Positions 46,708 through 58,500 of a stretch of DNA of 64,000 nt are shown piece by piece. The number at the start of each line of letters is the position of its first letter. Position 1 is the stretch's first letter. Source of the stretch: Psychromonas ossibalaenae ATCC BAA-1528 (GTDB lineage: Bacteria; Pseudomonadota; Gammaproteobacteria; Enterobacterales; Psychromonadaceae); assembly GCF_000381745.1 (NCBI RefSeq), contig NZ_KB906968.1:58511-122510 (forward strand), in the 5' to 3' direction. Under the pieces are notes generated by a model. That model was not told the origin of the DNA, made no database searches, and worked only from the letters and a program-made list of their open reading frames with translations. The translations under genes and the position numbers were made by a program.

Positions 46708-47738
46708 TATTTTTCTTCAATAAAATAAGTTTCAAATTCCGGGGTGTAATATTCTATAAAATCATCCCCGTTTTTCACCAGCATAAAAACTGCTAGCTGC
46801 TGTGCTTCCGCAAAAGCCAGACCTTTTTCAGGCCCTAGTACCGTAATAACAGTTGCGAGTCCGTCGGCATACATGCTGCTTGGATGGATCACAGTAACAG
46901 ACGCCAATTTATGTTTAATCGGTTTACCTGTCGCAGGATCAATTGTATGCGAATAACGAACATCGTCAAACTCGTAATAATTGCGGTAATCCCCCGAAGT
47001 AGCAATGGCATTATCACCGATATTTATTAAGCGCTGTACATTCTGCCCTGCTGACGGCCGTTCAATCGCCAGCGTCCAGTTTTCACTGCCGGGTTTTTCA
47101 CCGCGAACACGAAGCTCACCGCCGATATCAACCAGATAATTATTAATACCTAAAGACTGCAGGTATTCAGCAATATCATCAACGCCATAACCCTTTGCAA
47201 TCGAAGAAAGATCCACATACAGCTCAGGGATATCTTTATTAAGTGTATTGCCACTGACCGATAAATGCTGACTGCCGACAACCTGATTTTTCTGTTCAAT
47301 CACTGACTGAGCAGGCACTTTTTCCGGACGTTTATCCGGACCGAATCCCCACAAGTTCACTAACGGCCCAACCGTTACATCAAATGCGCCGTTACTCTTT
47401 TCGAAAAGTTCTAATGATGCTTCAACAACGTGACGTGTTGCGTCTGACACCGCTAAAGACTTCTCAGCCTGGTTAAAACGCGACAGTTCAGAATCAGGGC
47501 GATAAGTTGACATCTGATCATTAACTAATTCAAGTCTTATATCTATTTGTGATTGTAAAGTTTCAGCAGCTAAAGCTGCACTTTTACTCTGCTCACCATC
47601 TAACACATAGGTTATATGGTAATACGTTCCCATCGTTTTCCCCTGGATTTTCAGGAGTTCCGGCTCATTTTTAGAGCACGATGAAAGAAAAAAGGCCAGC
47701 CCGATTAAGGCCAGCCATTTAGTTGAAAGCTTAATCAT
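46707..47738 (-). CDS. apbE: FAD:protein FMN transferase (flavinyltransferase)
   Basis: 343 residues. A lipoprotein signal with lipobox LSSC places it at the periplasmic face. Motifs include GTYYHITY, NDQMSTYRPDSELSRFN, IGGELRVRG and SHTIDPATGKPI. It attaches FMN by phosphoester bonds to Thr in NqrB and NqrC. It follows nqrF by five bases. Confidence 0.95.
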   Translation of the reverse strand: MIKLSTKWLALIGLAFFLSSCSKNEPELLKIQGKTMGTYYHITYVLDGEQSKSAALAAETLQSQIDIRLELVNDQMSTYRPDSELSRFNQAEKSLAVSDATRHVVEASLELFEKSNGAFDVTVGPLVNLWGFGPDKRPEKVPAQSVIEQKNQVVGSQHLSVSGNTLNKDIPELYVDLSSIAKGYGVDDIAEYLQSLGINNYLVDIGGELRVRGEKPGSENWTLAIERPSAGQNVQRLINIGDNAIATSGDYRNYYEFDDVRYSHTIDPATGKPIKHKLASVTVIHPSSMYADGLATVITVLGPEKGLAFAEAQQLAVFMLVKNGDDFIEYYTPEFETYFIEEK

Positions 47739-47743
47739 TACGA

Positions 47744-48964
47744 TTAACCAAAATCATCAAGCATGATGTTCTCGTCTTCAACACCTAAATCTTTAAGCAT
47801 TGCAATAACAGCTGCATTCATCACCGGTGGACCACACATGTAGAATTCACAATCTTCTGGTGCTTCATGATCCTTCAGGTATTCTTCAAGTAATACATTA
47901 TGAATGAAACCCGTATAACCATCCCAGTTATCTTCCGGCTGCGGATCACTTAAGGCAACATGCCATTCAAAGTTATCATTTTCAGCAGCTATGCTGTCAA
48001 AATCTTCAACATAGAACATCTCACGCTTTGAGCGCGCACCGTACCAGAAGCTGCACTTACGTTTAGTATGCAAGCGGCGGAACTGATCAAAGATGTGTGA
48101 ACGCATCGGCGCCATACCGGCACCACCACCAACAAATACCATCTCATTCTCAGTTTCTTTGGCAAAGAACTCACCAAACGGACCGGAAATAGTTACTTTA
48201 TCACCCGCTTTTAAGCTGAAGATGTAAGATGACATTTTACCACACGGCAGAGTCAAATCACGCGGCGGCGGCGTAGCGATACGCACGTTAAGCATGATAA
48301 TCCCTTCTTCACCTGGGTAGTTCGCCATAGAATACGCACGAATAGTGTCATCATTAACTTTAGATTCTAAATCAAAGAATTTAAAGTGCTCCCAGTCACC
48401 ACGGTACTGCTCTTCAATGTCAAAGTCTTTATATTTAATATGATGTGCAGGCGCTTCAATCTGAATATAACCACCGGCTTTAAACGGAACAGATTCACCA
48501 TCAGGAATCTGCAGTTTAAGCTCTTTAATAAATGTCGCTTCGTTACCATTAGAGATAACTGTACATTCCCATTTCTTCACACCGAAGATCTCTTCAGGTA
48601 ATTCAATGTCCATGTTTTCTTTAACACTTACCTGACAAGCTAAACGTTCACCTTCTTTGGCTTCTCGTTTATTAATATGATCCAGCTCAGTCGGCAGAAT
48701 ATCTCCGCCTCCTGATTTAACTTTAACCTTACACTGACCGCATGTACCGCCGCCGCCGCAGGCAGAAGAGACAAAGACCCCGGAGTTTGCAAGGGCACCA
48801 AGCAGTTTGCCGCCGGCCTGTGTGGTAATGCTTTTATCTGCATCATCATTTACAGAAATTGTGATATCGCCTGTGCTTACCAGTTTTGATTTGGCCGCTA
48901 AAATAATAACAACCAAGGCTAAAACGATAATAGTAAACATGGCAACGCCGAGAAAGATTTCCAT
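47744..48964 (-). CDS. nqrF: Na+-translocating NADH:quinone reductase subunit F
   Basis: 406 residues. One N-terminal membrane helix, a 2Fe-2S domain with [12 protein letters not shown] plus a fourth Cys in LACQV, an FAD domain (RAYSMANYP) and an NADH domain ([18 protein letters not shown]). It is the NADH-oxidising entry of the sodium pump. It lies 66 bases after nqrE. Confidence 0.97.
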   Translation of the reverse strand: MEIFLGVAMFTIIVLALVVIILAAKSKLVSTGDITISVNDDADKSITTQAGGKLLGALANSGVFVSSACGGGGTCGQCKVKVKSGGGDILPTELDHINKREAKEGERLACQVSVKENMDIELPEEIFGVKKWECTVISNGNEATFIKELKLQIPDGESVPFKAGGYIQIEAPAHHIKYKDFDIEEQYRGDWEHFKFFDLESKVNDDTIRAYSMANYPGEEGIIMLNVRIATPPPRDLTLPCGKMSSYIFSLKAGDKVTISGPFGEFFAKETENEMVFVGGGAGMAPMRSHIFDQFRRLHTKRKCSFWYGARSKREMFYVEDFDSIAAENDNFEWHVALSDPQPEDNWDGYTGFIHNVLLEEYLKDHEAPEDCEFYMCGPPVMNAAVIAMLKDLGVEDENIMLDDFG

Positions 48965-49030
48965 CGACTTTTTCCTTGTTCTAAGGGAGGCCTAAGCCTC
49001 CGTTAATTCGAATAGATTAAACACTAACAA

Positions 49031-49639
49031 TTACAGTTGAATACCAGAGAACGACATAAACCCTAATGCCATCAACCCTGCAGTAACAAAAGTAATACCT
49101 AAACCACGTAAACCGTCTGGTACATCAGCGTATTTCATTTTTTCACGAATACCCGCTAATGCAACAATTGCCAATGTAAAGCCCACACCACTACCAACAC
49201 CATAAACAGCCGACTCTAATAAGTTATATTCACGCTGCACCATAAATGATACACCGCCGAATATTGCACAGTTAACAGTAATAAGCGGTAGGAAAATACC
49301 TAATGCCTGATACAAAGCCGGAAAATGTTTATCTAATACCATCTCTAGAATCTGCACTAAGGCTGCAATAACACCGATAAAAGTGACAAAGCCTAAAAAA
49401 CTAAGATCGGCATCTGGTAAACCAGCCCACGCCAGTGCACCAGGCGCTAGCAGGTTAAAGTAGATAAGCTGATTAACCGGTACTGCGATACCCAGTACCA
49501 CGATAACCGCCACGCCTAAACCCATAGATGTTTTAACTTTCTTAGAAACAGCAAGAAAAGTACACATGCCTAGGAAGAAAGCTAACGCCATATTTTCTAT
49601 AAAAATAGAACGAACAAAAATACTTAAATAATGTTCCAT
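49031..49639 (-). CDS. nqrE: Na+-NQR subunit E
   Basis: 202 residues, six membrane helices. [10 protein letters not shown] and [10 protein letters not shown] carry the conserved Cys that help bind the Fe centre shared with NqrD. It is homologous to RnfA, whose gene starts at the window's right end. Confidence 0.97.
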   Translation of the reverse strand: MEHYLSIFVRSIFIENMALAFFLGMCTFLAVSKKVKTSMGLGVAVIVVLGIAVPVNQLIYFNLLAPGALAWAGLPDADLSFLGFVTFIGVIAALVQILEMVLDKHFPALYQALGIFLPLITVNCAIFGGVSFMVQREYNLLESAVYGVGSGVGFTLAIVALAGIREKMKYADVPDGLRGLGITFVTAGLMALGFMSFSGIQL

Positions 49640-49643
49640 TTTA

Positions 49644-50276
49644 TTACTCCTTTGGCTCTACTTGGTCTGGTTTAATCGTACGAATCACCCAGATAATGCC
49701 GCCAATAATAAAGAAAGCACTTGGAGGAAGCAGTAATAGACCATTACTTTGATACCAGCCGCCGTTTGAAGTTAATGGTAAAATTTCAATTCCAAATAAC
49801 GCACCTGAACCAAACAGCTCACGGAAACCACCAACCAGAATAAGAATGAAACCGTAACCTAGACCGTTACCGATACCATCCATAAAGCTTGGGAAGGGTT
49901 TATTTTTCATCGCAAATGCTTCTGCACGCCCCATCACAATACAGTTAGTAATGATCAGACCAACATAAACAGATAACTGTTTAGAAATAGCAAAAGCATA
50001 TGCTTTTAATACCTGATCAACCAGGATAACCAGTGATGCAATAATCGCCATCTGTACAATAATTCGCACACTATTTGGAATGTAATTACGAATCGTTGAG
50101 ATAAACAGATTTGAAAATGACGTTACAAATATCACCGCCATGGTCATAACAACCGCTGTTTCTAACGTGCTGGTCACCGCTAACGCGGAACAAACACCCA
50201 ATATCTGCAGTGCAATCGGATTATTATTAACAACCGGAGAGGTTAATACTGCTTTCAACTCATTTGAATTAGCCAT
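49644..50276 (-). CDS. nqrD: Na+-NQR subunit D
   Basis: 210 residues, six membrane helices. [10 protein letters not shown] and [17 protein letters not shown] carry the conserved Cys pair. It forms a pseudo-symmetric pair with NqrE. It overlaps the nqrC end by eight bases. Confidence 0.97.
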   Translation of the reverse strand: MANSNELKAVLTSPVVNNNPIALQILGVCSALAVTSTLETAVVMTMAVIFVTSFSNLFISTIRNYIPNSVRIIVQMAIIASLVILVDQVLKAYAFAISKQLSVYVGLIITNCIVMGRAEAFAMKNKPFPSFMDGIGNGLGYGFILILVGGFRELFGSGALFGIEILPLTSNGGWYQSNGLLLLPPSAFFIIGGIIWVIRTIKPDQVEPKE

Positions 50277-51048
50277 TGTTTAGTGCTCCTTGACGAACTT
50301 TGCTAAGAAACGGACCAAAACCTTGCTCGCCTAACCAGAATGTAAAGGTATTTTGAACCCCAACTGCCGTTAACGTCGCGCCGGAAAGACCATCAACTTC
50401 ATGTTTTGAACCTGCATGAGCCTGACCTTTAACCACTTTAATGGCAGGTTTCCCCTGAGTATCAAACAGCTGCTTGCCGACCCAAAGTGAACGCCAGCGA
50501 GGGTTTTGAACTTCGCCGCCTAGCCCGGGAGTTTCGCCATGATCGTAATAAGTTAAAGCTTCAATGGTATTACCATCTGCTTTAACTGCTACAAATGCAT
50601 ACATAGTTGACCATAAACCGGCACCATGCACAGGTAAAATGATACGCTGCAGCTGCCCGTTATCGTCAGATACCAGATAAACAGTCGCTAGATTAGCACG
50701 ACGACCAATTTTAGCGACATTCTGCTCTGCGCTCAGTTTTATGCTTTGTGCAGGATCTTTAGCAGCTTTACGCTGGTCATAACCTGCAGCATCTACATTT
50801 TCAACAAATTCACCCGTTGATAAATCAACCAGTTTTGTCTGAATGTTAGAGCTAAAAACTTCAGAAATTGTTTTATCTGTTTCTAACCCGGCTACAGCAA
50901 GGATGTTGTTCTGCTTATCTTTTTCTTTATTAGCAAGCTGCGTTGAGCGTAAGCCGACCGCCGCGCCTGCAACAATGATTGAACAGACTAGACAGACTGC
51001 CAGTACAACCGTCATTGTTTTGCCGAATGTTTCATGTTGATTAGACAT
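50269..51048 (-). CDS. nqrC: Na+-NQR subunit C
   Basis: 259 residues from the ATG at 51048, giving the usual NqrC start [11 protein letters not shown]; upstream in-frame codons lie within nqrB. One N-terminal helix anchors a periplasmic FMN domain with the flavinylation motif [12 protein letters not shown] (FMN on the Thr of SGAT). It is modified by ApbE encoded downstream. The start overlaps nqrB by eight bases. Confidence 0.96.
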   Translation of the reverse strand: MSNQHETFGKTMTVVLAVCLVCSIIVAGAAVGLRSTQLANKEKDKQNNILAVAGLETDKTISEVFSSNIQTKLVDLSTGEFVENVDAAGYDQRKAAKDPAQSIKLSAEQNVAKIGRRANLATVYLVSDDNGQLQRIILPVHGAGLWSTMYAFVAVKADGNTIEALTYYDHGETPGLGGEVQNPRWRSLWVGKQLFDTQGKPAIKVVKGQAHAGSKHEVDGLSGATLTAVGVQNTFTFWLGEQGFGPFLSKVRQGALNNG

Positions 51049-52249
51049 TACGAGACAACCTCCGTTTGATATTTCCCTGCACAACAAAGTAGTCAAATAG
51101 TGGTGCAAACAGGTTAGCAAATAGAATTGCTAACATCATACCTTCAGGGAAGGCTGGATTAACAACACGGATAAGTACAACCATCACACCGATCAAAATA
51201 CCGTAGGACCATTTGCCTTTATCGGTAAATGATGCAGAAACCGGGTCGGTTGCCATAAATACCATACCAAATGTAAAGCCGCCCATCACTAGATGCCAGT
51301 ACCAAGGCAGTTCAAACATATAGTTGGTATCGCTTCCGATAATATTAAACAGGGTTGAAACCGCTACCATGCCGATCATTACACCGGCAATGATGCGCCA
51401 TGATGCAATACCGGTAATAACAATAAACGCACCACCGATTAAAATAGCTAATGTAGAAACTTCACCGATACTGCCCTGCATATTACCCAGAAAAGCATCC
51501 ATCCAGGTTAATCCTGACTGTGCAACCGCATCCAGACCACCTTGTGAAGCAACACTTAAAGAAGTTGCACCGGAGAAACCGTCTACTGCAGTCCAGACCG
51601 CATCACCAGAAATATCAGTCGGGTATGCAAAGAATAAAAATGCACGACCGGCTAACGCAGGATTTAAGAAGTTACGCCCGGTTCCGCCGAAAATTTCTTT
51701 AGCGACAACAACACCGAAGGTAATACCTAATGCGACCTGCCATAACGGGATAGTAGCAGGAACAATTAATGCGAATAAAACAGATGAAACGAAGAATCCT
51801 TCGTTTACTTCGTGTTTACGCACACTGGCAAAAAGAACTTCCCAGAAACCGCCGACAATAAAAGTGACTGCATAGATAGGTACAAAGTACATAGCACCGA
51901 ATAACAGGTTATCCAATAAGCCTGCGCCGGGTCCCATGGTCACACCAAGGATATCTAGAATTGCTACGCGCCAGTCATCTAATGCGCTAAATCCGCCGAT
52001 AATAGCTTCATTTGCCTGGATGCCAGTATTGTACATACCGAAAAACATCGCTGGGAATGTGGCTAACCAGACAAAAATCATCATACGTTTAAGGTCGATA
52101 CCGTCACGTACATGGGTAATGCCTTTAGTTACCAGCCCGGGAGTATAGAAAAATGTAGCAGTTGCTTCGAACAGGGCATACCATTTTTCATAACGGCCTC
52201 CTGCTTCGAAATGCGGCTCCATTTTCTCAAGTATATGCTTAAGATTCAT
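51041..52249 (-). CDS. nqrB: Na+-NQR subunit B
   Basis: 402 residues, about ten membrane helices. [11 protein letters not shown] contains the Thr that carries covalent FMN. It holds riboflavin and the quinone site region and forms the main sodium-conducting subunit. The ATG lies two bases after the nqrA stop. Confidence 0.97.
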   Translation of the reverse strand: MNLKHILEKMEPHFEAGGRYEKWYALFEATATFFYTPGLVTKGITHVRDGIDLKRMMIFVWLATFPAMFFGMYNTGIQANEAIIGGFSALDDWRVAILDILGVTMGPGAGLLDNLLFGAMYFVPIYAVTFIVGGFWEVLFASVRKHEVNEGFFVSSVLFALIVPATIPLWQVALGITFGVVVAKEIFGGTGRNFLNPALAGRAFLFFAYPTDISGDAVWTAVDGFSGATSLSVASQGGLDAVAQSGLTWMDAFLGNMQGSIGEVSTLAILIGGAFIVITGIASWRIIAGVMIGMVAVSTLFNIIGSDTNYMFELPWYWHLVMGGFTFGMVFMATDPVSASFTDKGKWSYGILIGVMVVLIRVVNPAFPEGMMLAILFANLFAPLFDYFVVQGNIKRRLSRNV

Positions 52250-52251
52250 TC

Positions 52252-53592
52252 TTAGCCTTCCTTCTCAATTTTGCTTAGGTTGCTGCGTAAGATTGAACCG
52301 TAATCATATTTACCTGGGCAAACATAAGTACATAATGCCAAATCTTCTTCGTCTAATTCTAAACAGCCTAATGTCTGCGCCCCGTCGCTGTCGCCGACAA
52401 TCAGATCACGCAGTAACATAGTCGGTAAAATATCCAGCGGCATAATGCGCTCATACTGACCGATTGGTACCATCGCACGCTTACTGCCGCCTGTTGTGGT
52501 TGTGAAAGCAAAACGTTTAGCTTTATTCAGTGCAGAAAGGAATACGTTAGCAACAGAGTGTTTATTAAAGCCGGGAGCTCCCCAGCCGAATAACTCTTTT
52601 TCATAACCTTCAACAAGTGCTGATACCTGATTATGGTAACGGCCGAGGAAAGCATGGGGACCAAAAGCACTAACACCGCATAATACAGAGCCTGAAATAA
52701 CTCGGACCTCACCTTGAAGCAGTTCACCAGCAGTTAATTCAGCAATTGATGCGCCCATGTTCGTTCGCAGCAGTCGAGGTTTTTTAACCGCAGGGCCCGC
52801 TAAAGAGATAACTTTATCGGTATACAGCTCACCGCTGGTAAACAGCAGACCAAATGCAATCACATCCTGGTAATTAATTGACCAGACCTGCTTAGTCAGC
52901 GAAACCGGATCAATAAGGTGGATATGTGTACCGGCTAATCCGGCAGGATGAACACCTGAGAAGACTTTCTCATGAACATTTTTCAGCGGCGATTTCGGCA
53001 GGCTGCTTTCACCTTTACAGACATAAACATTACCGCCTGTTAATTGTGATAATAACGCCAAACCGTCTGTAAATGCCTGCTGATTTTCATTGATTATCAG
53101 CTCGGCATCAGGCGCTAGCGGGTTGGTATCCATTGCGGTTACAAAGATCGAAGCCGGGATTGCCTCTATTTCAGGCACTTTGCTGAACGGGCGAGTGCGA
53201 AGTGCAGTCCAGGCCCCTGATTCAACCAGATTTTCAACAATTTTACCGCGCTCTATATCCGCTAATTGTGTGCTTGCAAAAGTCGGAAAAGTAATACTGT
53301 CCTGACCTGAAACTGAAATAACAACTGACTGCAAAACACGCTTTGCGCCACGATTAATCTCTTTAACTACACCAGATGCTGGAGCGGTAAACTTAACGCC
53401 GGCATTCTTTTTATCACTAAAAAGAACCTGACCTTTTTTTACAGTGTCACCGGCTTTAACAGCCATTGACGGACGCATGCCAACATATTCTTCACCCAGT
53501 ATAGCAACTTCAGTAACGGCGGGACCATTCTGAATTATCTGCTCTGGCGCTCCTGATATAGGGAGGTCCAGTCCTTTTTTTATAGTAATCAT
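52252..53592 (-). CDS. nqrA: Na+-NQR subunit A
   Basis: 446 residues from the ATG at 53592, the length and [12 protein letters not shown] start usual in Vibrio; a GTG four codons upstream is possible. [16 protein letters not shown] and [23 protein letters not shown] are NqrA blocks. It is a soluble cytoplasmic subunit at the pump's quinone side. First gene of the operon. Confidence 0.96.
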   Translation of the reverse strand: MITIKKGLDLPISGAPEQIIQNGPAVTEVAILGEEYVGMRPSMAVKAGDTVKKGQVLFSDKKNAGVKFTAPASGVVKEINRGAKRVLQSVVISVSGQDSITFPTFASTQLADIERGKIVENLVESGAWTALRTRPFSKVPEIEAIPASIFVTAMDTNPLAPDAELIINENQQAFTDGLALLSQLTGGNVYVCKGESSLPKSPLKNVHEKVFSGVHPAGLAGTHIHLIDPVSLTKQVWSINYQDVIAFGLLFTSGELYTDKVISLAGPAVKKPRLLRTNMGASIAELTAGELLQGEVRVISGSVLCGVSAFGPHAFLGRYHNQVSALVEGYEKELFGWGAPGFNKHSVANVFLSALNKAKRFAFTTTTGGSKRAMVPIGQYERIMPLDILPTMLLRDLIVGDSDGAQTLGCLELDEEDLALCTYVCPGKYDYGSILRSNLSKIEKEG

Positions 53593-53925
53593 ATTCTCTT
53601 GCACTATGTTTACGGGAAGAAAAGTTAGATGCCTTGCGGCATAAAAACATTACCAGTTATGTGATTAAAATATTTAAATTAACAACCAATTAACAAGTAG
53701 ACGAAAAAATTCCGGCACATAATACCACTATAGCGAGAGCGATTGCTATTAGTAATGACGAGCTTACTGACTCTAGTTCAAACTTTCATGTGAAATAAAT
53801 TTACATAAATAAATGTTTTTTAACATTTTATGTTAATTAATGTTATCAACGGACATAAAACGTCTGATTTAAGCTTTATTTGCCCGTTTAATTCACTCTT
53901 GAAGAACCTCCCCCCTGATATGTAG
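53593..53925 (-). other. Upstream region of the nqr operon
   Basis: About 330 AT-rich bases between nqrA and bolA (both minus). It should hold the nqr promoter. Candidate TTGTTA-type -35 boxes occur but none pairs convincingly with a -10. An AAATGTT/AACATTT stem (around 53811-53830) is seen with no known meaning. Confidence 0.35.
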
Positions 53926-54237
53926 TTATTTTCCTCCGCCTAAACAGTCGGCAGAATCGGGTGCTATTTTGTGTTTTTCATCCCATTGAAAGGGAGTATA
54001 AGTATGCAGAGCCAGTGCGTGAACCGGACCGGCCAGCTCATCTTTTAAGAGCTTATTCACTAAACGATGACGCTGCAGCAGTGACAATGAATCAAACATT
54101 TCACTTACAATCACGATTTTAAAATGGGTTTCTGAATTATCAGGTACAGCGTGGCGATAACTTTCGTTTTCAATCTCTAAAAATTCAGCAGTAATGCCTG
54201 CAGTTATTTTTTTTTCGATTGTTGTTTGTACATTCAT
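53926..54237 (-). CDS. bolA: BolA family protein
   Basis: 103 residues with the BolA fold: SETHFKIVIVSEMFDSLSLLQRHRLVNKLLKDEL and VHALALHTYTP. BolA proteins work with monothiol glutaredoxins in iron-sulfur trafficking and affect morphology under stress. The His in the second block is a candidate cluster ligand. Divergent from bpt. Confidence 0.95.
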   Translation of the reverse strand: MNVQTTIEKKITAGITAEFLEIENESYRHAVPDNSETHFKIVIVSEMFDSLSLLQRHRLVNKLLKDELAGPVHALALHTYTPFQWDEKHKIAPDSADCLGGGK

Positions 54238-54380
54238 TTTTGCTACCCTTTTGGAACAGTTAGTAGTAACGATAACAAAGACCTAGTAAATTAGTAATAG
54301 TTAATTTACATGCCGGCAGCTTGGAGATAGACCTTCAGCAGCAGGAGAATTCACTTAATTAAATCATCAATAGGTATATT

Positions 54381-55109
54381 TTGACTTCACCAACAGCGTC
54401 ATTAAATGTAGGTATCACAAAATCTTTCCCCTGCTCTTATTTAAAGGATCAGAAGGAACGACTTATTATGCTTATCGACCCGCAGTTAAATGCCAGAAGC
54501 TTTTACCCTACTTTGCTGGCCAATGGTTTTCGGCGCAGCGGTGATCAGGTCTACCGTCCACACTGTGAACACTGTCAAGCATGCCAGTCATTGCGGATTC
54601 CAGTCACTAAGTTTAAAAAATCACGCAGTCAGAAACGCCTGTTAAATAAAAACAAAAACCTGCAGGTTAAAATCAGTCACAGCGTCAAAGAAGAGTATTT
54701 TCATTTATACCAGCGTTATATCCAGCAGACACACTCTGACGGCCCGATGTTTCCCGCATCGCAAGAACAGTATGAGGATTTTATTAAATCTTCCTGGAAT
54801 AAAAGCATTTTTATTGAAATTTACGATCAAAACAAACTTATTTCCGTGAGTGTTACCGATCTGATAAAGCATCCCGACAGCACTGCCTGGAGCGCTTTTT
54901 ACTGTTTTTATGACCCAGATTACAGCGCCTGCTCTCTAGGAAAATTTGCTGTCTTAAAACAGTTAGATTTAGCTAAAAAGCATGCTGTAGACTGGTTATA
55001 TCTGGGATATTACATAGAAGACTGTCAGAAGATGAACTACAAAACACAGTTTAATCCACATCAGCGTTTCATTGACGGCCAGTGGTTTGATTTTGATAAA
55101 TCAATATAG
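54381..55109 (+). CDS. bpt: Aspartate/glutamate leucyltransferase (bacterial Ate1-like)
   Basis: 242 residues from a TTG at 54381. CSYLKDQKERL, GFRRSGDQVYRPHCEHCQACQSLRIPV with a Cys cluster, AFYCFYDPDY and LGYYIEDCQKMNYK are Bpt/Ate motifs. It adds Leu to N-terminal Asp or Glu so that ClpS/ClpAP recognise the protein. clpA and clpS lie 0.5-3 kb away, and bpt-infA-clpA is a conserved grouping. Confidence 0.94.
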   Translation: MTSPTASLNVGITKSFPCSYLKDQKERLIMLIDPQLNARSFYPTLLANGFRRSGDQVYRPHCEHCQACQSLRIPVTKFKKSRSQKRLLNKNKNLQVKISHSVKEEYFHLYQRYIQQTHSDGPMFPASQEQYEDFIKSSWNKSIFIEIYDQNKLISVSVTDLIKHPDSTAWSAFYCFYDPDYSACSLGKFAVLKQLDLAKKHAVDWLYLGYYIEDCQKMNYKTQFNPHQRFIDGQWFDFDKSI

Positions 55110-55209
55110 TTAATATAATTACGTAAAGTGGTTCAATAAATAAGCAACAATCCTTTACCCTACCGCATAATTCTGGCATTATGCGCCGATTGAAATTAGC
55201 ACAATATAA

Positions 55210-55449
<240 letters not shown>

Positions 55450-55498
55450 TTATTAACAGCAGCGAATATCCGGTTTTTGACAACAGTTCAAAAGCCTA

Positions 55499-55530
55499 AT
55501 AAAAAACCAGCATAAGCTGGTTTTTTATTA
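55499..55530. terminator. Bidirectional terminator between infA and clpA
   Basis: AAAAAACCAGC / GCTGGTTTTTT with loop ATAA, A- and T-tracts on both sides. Confidence 0.92.
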
Positions 55531-55550
55531 CCTGAAATACCTCTGTTAGA

Positions 55551-57812
55551 TCAGCTGCTCAACTCTAATGTTTTCGCATATTCAAATTTTACACTTTTAC
55601 CATTTTCCCCAAGAGATACCGTGACACTGCCGCCGTCCTGCAGTTCACCAAATAAGATCTCGTTCGCAAGAGGTTTCTTAAGTTTCTCCTGAATCAGCCT
55701 TGCCATAGGACGAGCGCCCATAGCACGATCATAACCATGTTCTGCCAGCCATTTACGGGCAGGCTCAGTCACTTCCATGGAAATCTGTTTTTTATCAAGC
55801 TGCGCCTGCAGCTGTACAATAAATTTATCAACAACCTGATAGATAACATCCAGCTCAAGATGATTAAACCAGATAACATTATCAAGACGGTTTCTAAATT
55901 CAGGGGAAAACAGTTTATTAATTTCGTCGACGGCTTTATGTGAATCTTTCTGATCTTTAAAACCAATACTCTTCTTCTCTGTTTCACGTACGCCGGCATT
56001 GGTTGTCATCACCAGAATGATATTTCTGAAATCCGCTTTACGGCCGTTATTATCCGTTAATGTACCGTGATCCATTACCTGTAATAAGATGTTATAGATA
56101 TCGCTGTGTGCTTTTTCTATCTCATCTAACAGCAGTACCGCATAGGGGTGCTTAACAACCGCATCGGTTAACAAACCGGCCTGCTCATAACCTACGTAGC
56201 CTGGAGGTGCGCCTAATAAGCGGGAAACCGTATGTTTCTCCATATATTCCGACATATCAAAACGTAAAAGTTCTACCCCCATCGCTTTAGCAAGCTGCTG
56301 CGTCACTTCAGTTTTACCGACACCGGTAGGCCCGGCAAACAGGAAGGAGCCAATGGGTTTTAACTCTTCAGACAAACCTGAACGGTTGAGGTGTATCGCA
56401 TCAGTTAACACATCAATGGCATTATCCTGACCAAATACGGTCATTTTTAAACGTTCCGGTAATTTAGCCAGCTGATCTTTATCCGAACTAGTCACTGATT
56501 TTTGCGGAATTCGGGCAATTTTGGCAATAATTGTTTCTATTTCTAATACACCAATGGTTTTTTTACGTTTACTCGCAGGCAATAAACGCATCTGCGATCC
56601 GGCTTCATCAATAACATCAATCGCTTTATCAGGAAGATGGCGATCATTAATATATTTTGCACTGAGCTCAGCGGCCGCCATCAATGCCTTAGTGGTATAA
56701 CGAATACTATGGTGATCTTCATAACGGGAGCGTAAACCTAACAGGATCTGCCCGGTCTCTTTTATTGAAGGTTCAAGTACATCCACTTTCTGAAAACGGC
56801 GTGATAAAGCATGCTCTTTTTCAAAAATCTGCCCGAACTCTTTATAAGTCGTTGAGCCCATACAGCGCAGTTTACCGCCGCTTAATAATGGTTTTAATAA
56901 ATTAGCCGCGTCAAGCTGTCCACCGGTGGCAGCCCCGGCTCCGATAATAGTATGAATTTCATCAATAAATAAAATCGCATTTTCCTGTGTTTCAAGCTGC
57001 GTTAATACGGTTTTAAAGCGCTGCTCAAATTCTCCGCGGTATTTAGTGCCCGCCAGTAACGCGCCCATATCAAGTGAGTAGATAATATTATCTTCAATAA
57101 CATCCGGTACATTTTTATTAACAATCCGGTAAGCCAGGCCTTCAGCAATCGCTGTTTTCCCCACTCCGGCCTCACCAACCAGCAGTGGGTTGTTTTTACG
57201 GCGGCGGCATAATATCTGTACACAGCGTTCAACTTCTTTGTCACGCCCGATTAAGGGGTCGATAACACCAGCTTCAACCTGTTCATTAAGATTAATAGTG
57301 AACGGCATATCATCATTTTGTTCAACCGCAGTTTCACTGGTTTCCTGCTCTTCGAAAACATCAGGAGCTGAATCTGCTGACTTGCTGATACCATGGGAAA
57401 TATAATTAACTACATCCAGACGAGAAAGGTGCGCTTTTTTCAAGAAGTACACGGCTTGTGATTCCTGCTCGCTAAAAATAGCAACCAGCACACTGCCTGC
57501 TGAGACTTCACTGCTGCCCGATGACTGCACATGAAAGATAGCCCGCTGCAGCACACGTTCAAATGCAATGGTCGGCTGAATTTCAATTTCCTGGTTACGG
57601 ACTTCCGGTATGGCCGGGGTTGTTTCTAAAAAGGTCATGATTTCTAAATGCAGAGAAACAATATCAACGGAGCAGGCTGTGAATAATGTTTTAATTTCAT
57701 CATTTTCCAGCAGCGCCAGCAGCAGATGCTCGATTGTCATAAATTCATGCGATTTTTCAAAAGCAATACGGAAGGCTAAATCTAAACTGTTTTCTAACGC
57801 TTTATCTAACAT
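55551..57812 (-). CDS. clpA: ATP-dependent Clp protease ATP-binding subunit ClpA
   Basis: 753 residues. N-domain (about 1-145), an acidic linker, AAA1 with [15 protein letters not shown] and AAA2 with [15 protein letters not shown]. An IGF loop (KKSIGFKDQ) for docking ClpP is present in AAA2. It unfolds N-degron and SsrA-tagged proteins. ClpS lies directly upstream, 51 bases away. Confidence 0.97.
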   Translation of the reverse strand: MLDKALENSLDLAFRIAFEKSHEFMTIEHLLLALLENDEIKTLFTACSVDIVSLHLEIMTFLETTPAIPEVRNQEIEIQPTIAFERVLQRAIFHVQSSGSSEVSAGSVLVAIFSEQESQAVYFLKKAHLSRLDVVNYISHGISKSADSAPDVFEEQETSETAVEQNDDMPFTINLNEQVEAGVIDPLIGRDKEVERCVQILCRRRKNNPLLVGEAGVGKTAIAEGLAYRIVNKNVPDVIEDNIIYSLDMGALLAGTKYRGEFEQRFKTVLTQLETQENAILFIDEIHTIIGAGAATGGQLDAANLLKPLLSGGKLRCMGSTTYKEFGQIFEKEHALSRRFQKVDVLEPSIKETGQILLGLRSRYEDHHSIRYTTKALMAAAELSAKYINDRHLPDKAIDVIDEAGSQMRLLPASKRKKTIGVLEIETIIAKIARIPQKSVTSSDKDQLAKLPERLKMTVFGQDNAIDVLTDAIHLNRSGLSEELKPIGSFLFAGPTGVGKTEVTQQLAKAMGVELLRFDMSEYMEKHTVSRLLGAPPGYVGYEQAGLLTDAVVKHPYAVLLLDEIEKAHSDIYNILLQVMDHGTLTDNNGRKADFRNIILVMTTNAGVRETEKKSIGFKDQKDSHKAVDEINKLFSPEFRNRLDNVIWFNHLELDVIYQVVDKFIVQLQAQLDKKQISMEVTEPARKWLAEHGYDRAMGARPMARLIQEKLKKPLANEILFGELQDGGSVTVSLGENGKSVKFEYAKTLELSS

Positions 57813-57863
57813 AAACGCCCCTTGCTGGGTTAATTACTGAGAATACCGAATGCCGCATAATAC

Positions 57864-58190
57864 TTACGATTCTTTTTCCATTGAGCATCGTAACGGGTGT
57901 TCATTTTGTTTCGCATAATTCATTACCTGCATTACTTTTGTTTCCGCAATTTCAGCAGTAAAGGTACCGCAGATCCCCACTCCTTTATAATGAACATTGA
58001 GCATGACTTCGGTAGCGCTCTCATTATCCAGTCTGAAGAAACGCTGTAACACATCAATTACAAAATCCATCGGTGTATAGTCATCATTATGCAGTAACAC
58101 GTTATACATCGAAGGTGGAACCAGCTTAGTAACAGACCTTTCGATCGTCGCTGATTCATTACCAGTTTGAGGGGTATTTTTATCACTCAT
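57864..58190 (-). CDS. clpS: ClpA adaptor ClpS
   Basis: 108 residues. A flexible N-terminus is followed by [20 protein letters not shown] (N-degron pocket DD) and [20 protein letters not shown]. It delivers proteins with Leu, Phe, Trp or Tyr N-termini to ClpA, the products of Bpt encoded nearby. Confidence 0.97.
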   Translation of the reverse strand: MSDKNTPQTGNESATIERSVTKLVPPSMYNVLLHNDDYTPMDFVIDVLQRFFRLDNESATEVMLNVHYKGVGICGTFTAEIAETKVMQVMNYAKQNEHPLRCSMEKES

Positions 58191-58500
58191 CTTTAAGTCT
58201 AGTCTTATTTAATAAAGTTACGAAAATTATGGCTTGTTAAGTAGGGCTAGATTAATGATTAGTTGAGCAATGTGCAAACTGTGATGATCAATAATAAGCC
58301 GGGGCCTGCTTATTCGTCAGCTGCAGCAGGTTTTAACAGCCGGCGGACACCTCCGCCACACTAACAGCAGTTTATAAGCGCTTAAAAACACAGTAAAAAA
58401 TGTGCGCCAGCCCACTAAAATGCAAAACAGATAAGGTAATATAAATGCATTGTAAAAAAAACATAACAAACACAGCTTATTAAAATTAAAGGAGAAATTT
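58191..58500. other. Divergent spacer between clpS and the nucleotidyltransferase gene
   Basis: About 310 bases. Two inverted repeats stand out: CCTGCT/AGCAGG (about 58305-58330) and GGCGGA CACC TCCGCC (58342-58357). They are not followed by U-tracts and could be operators or RNA elements. Confidence 0.4.
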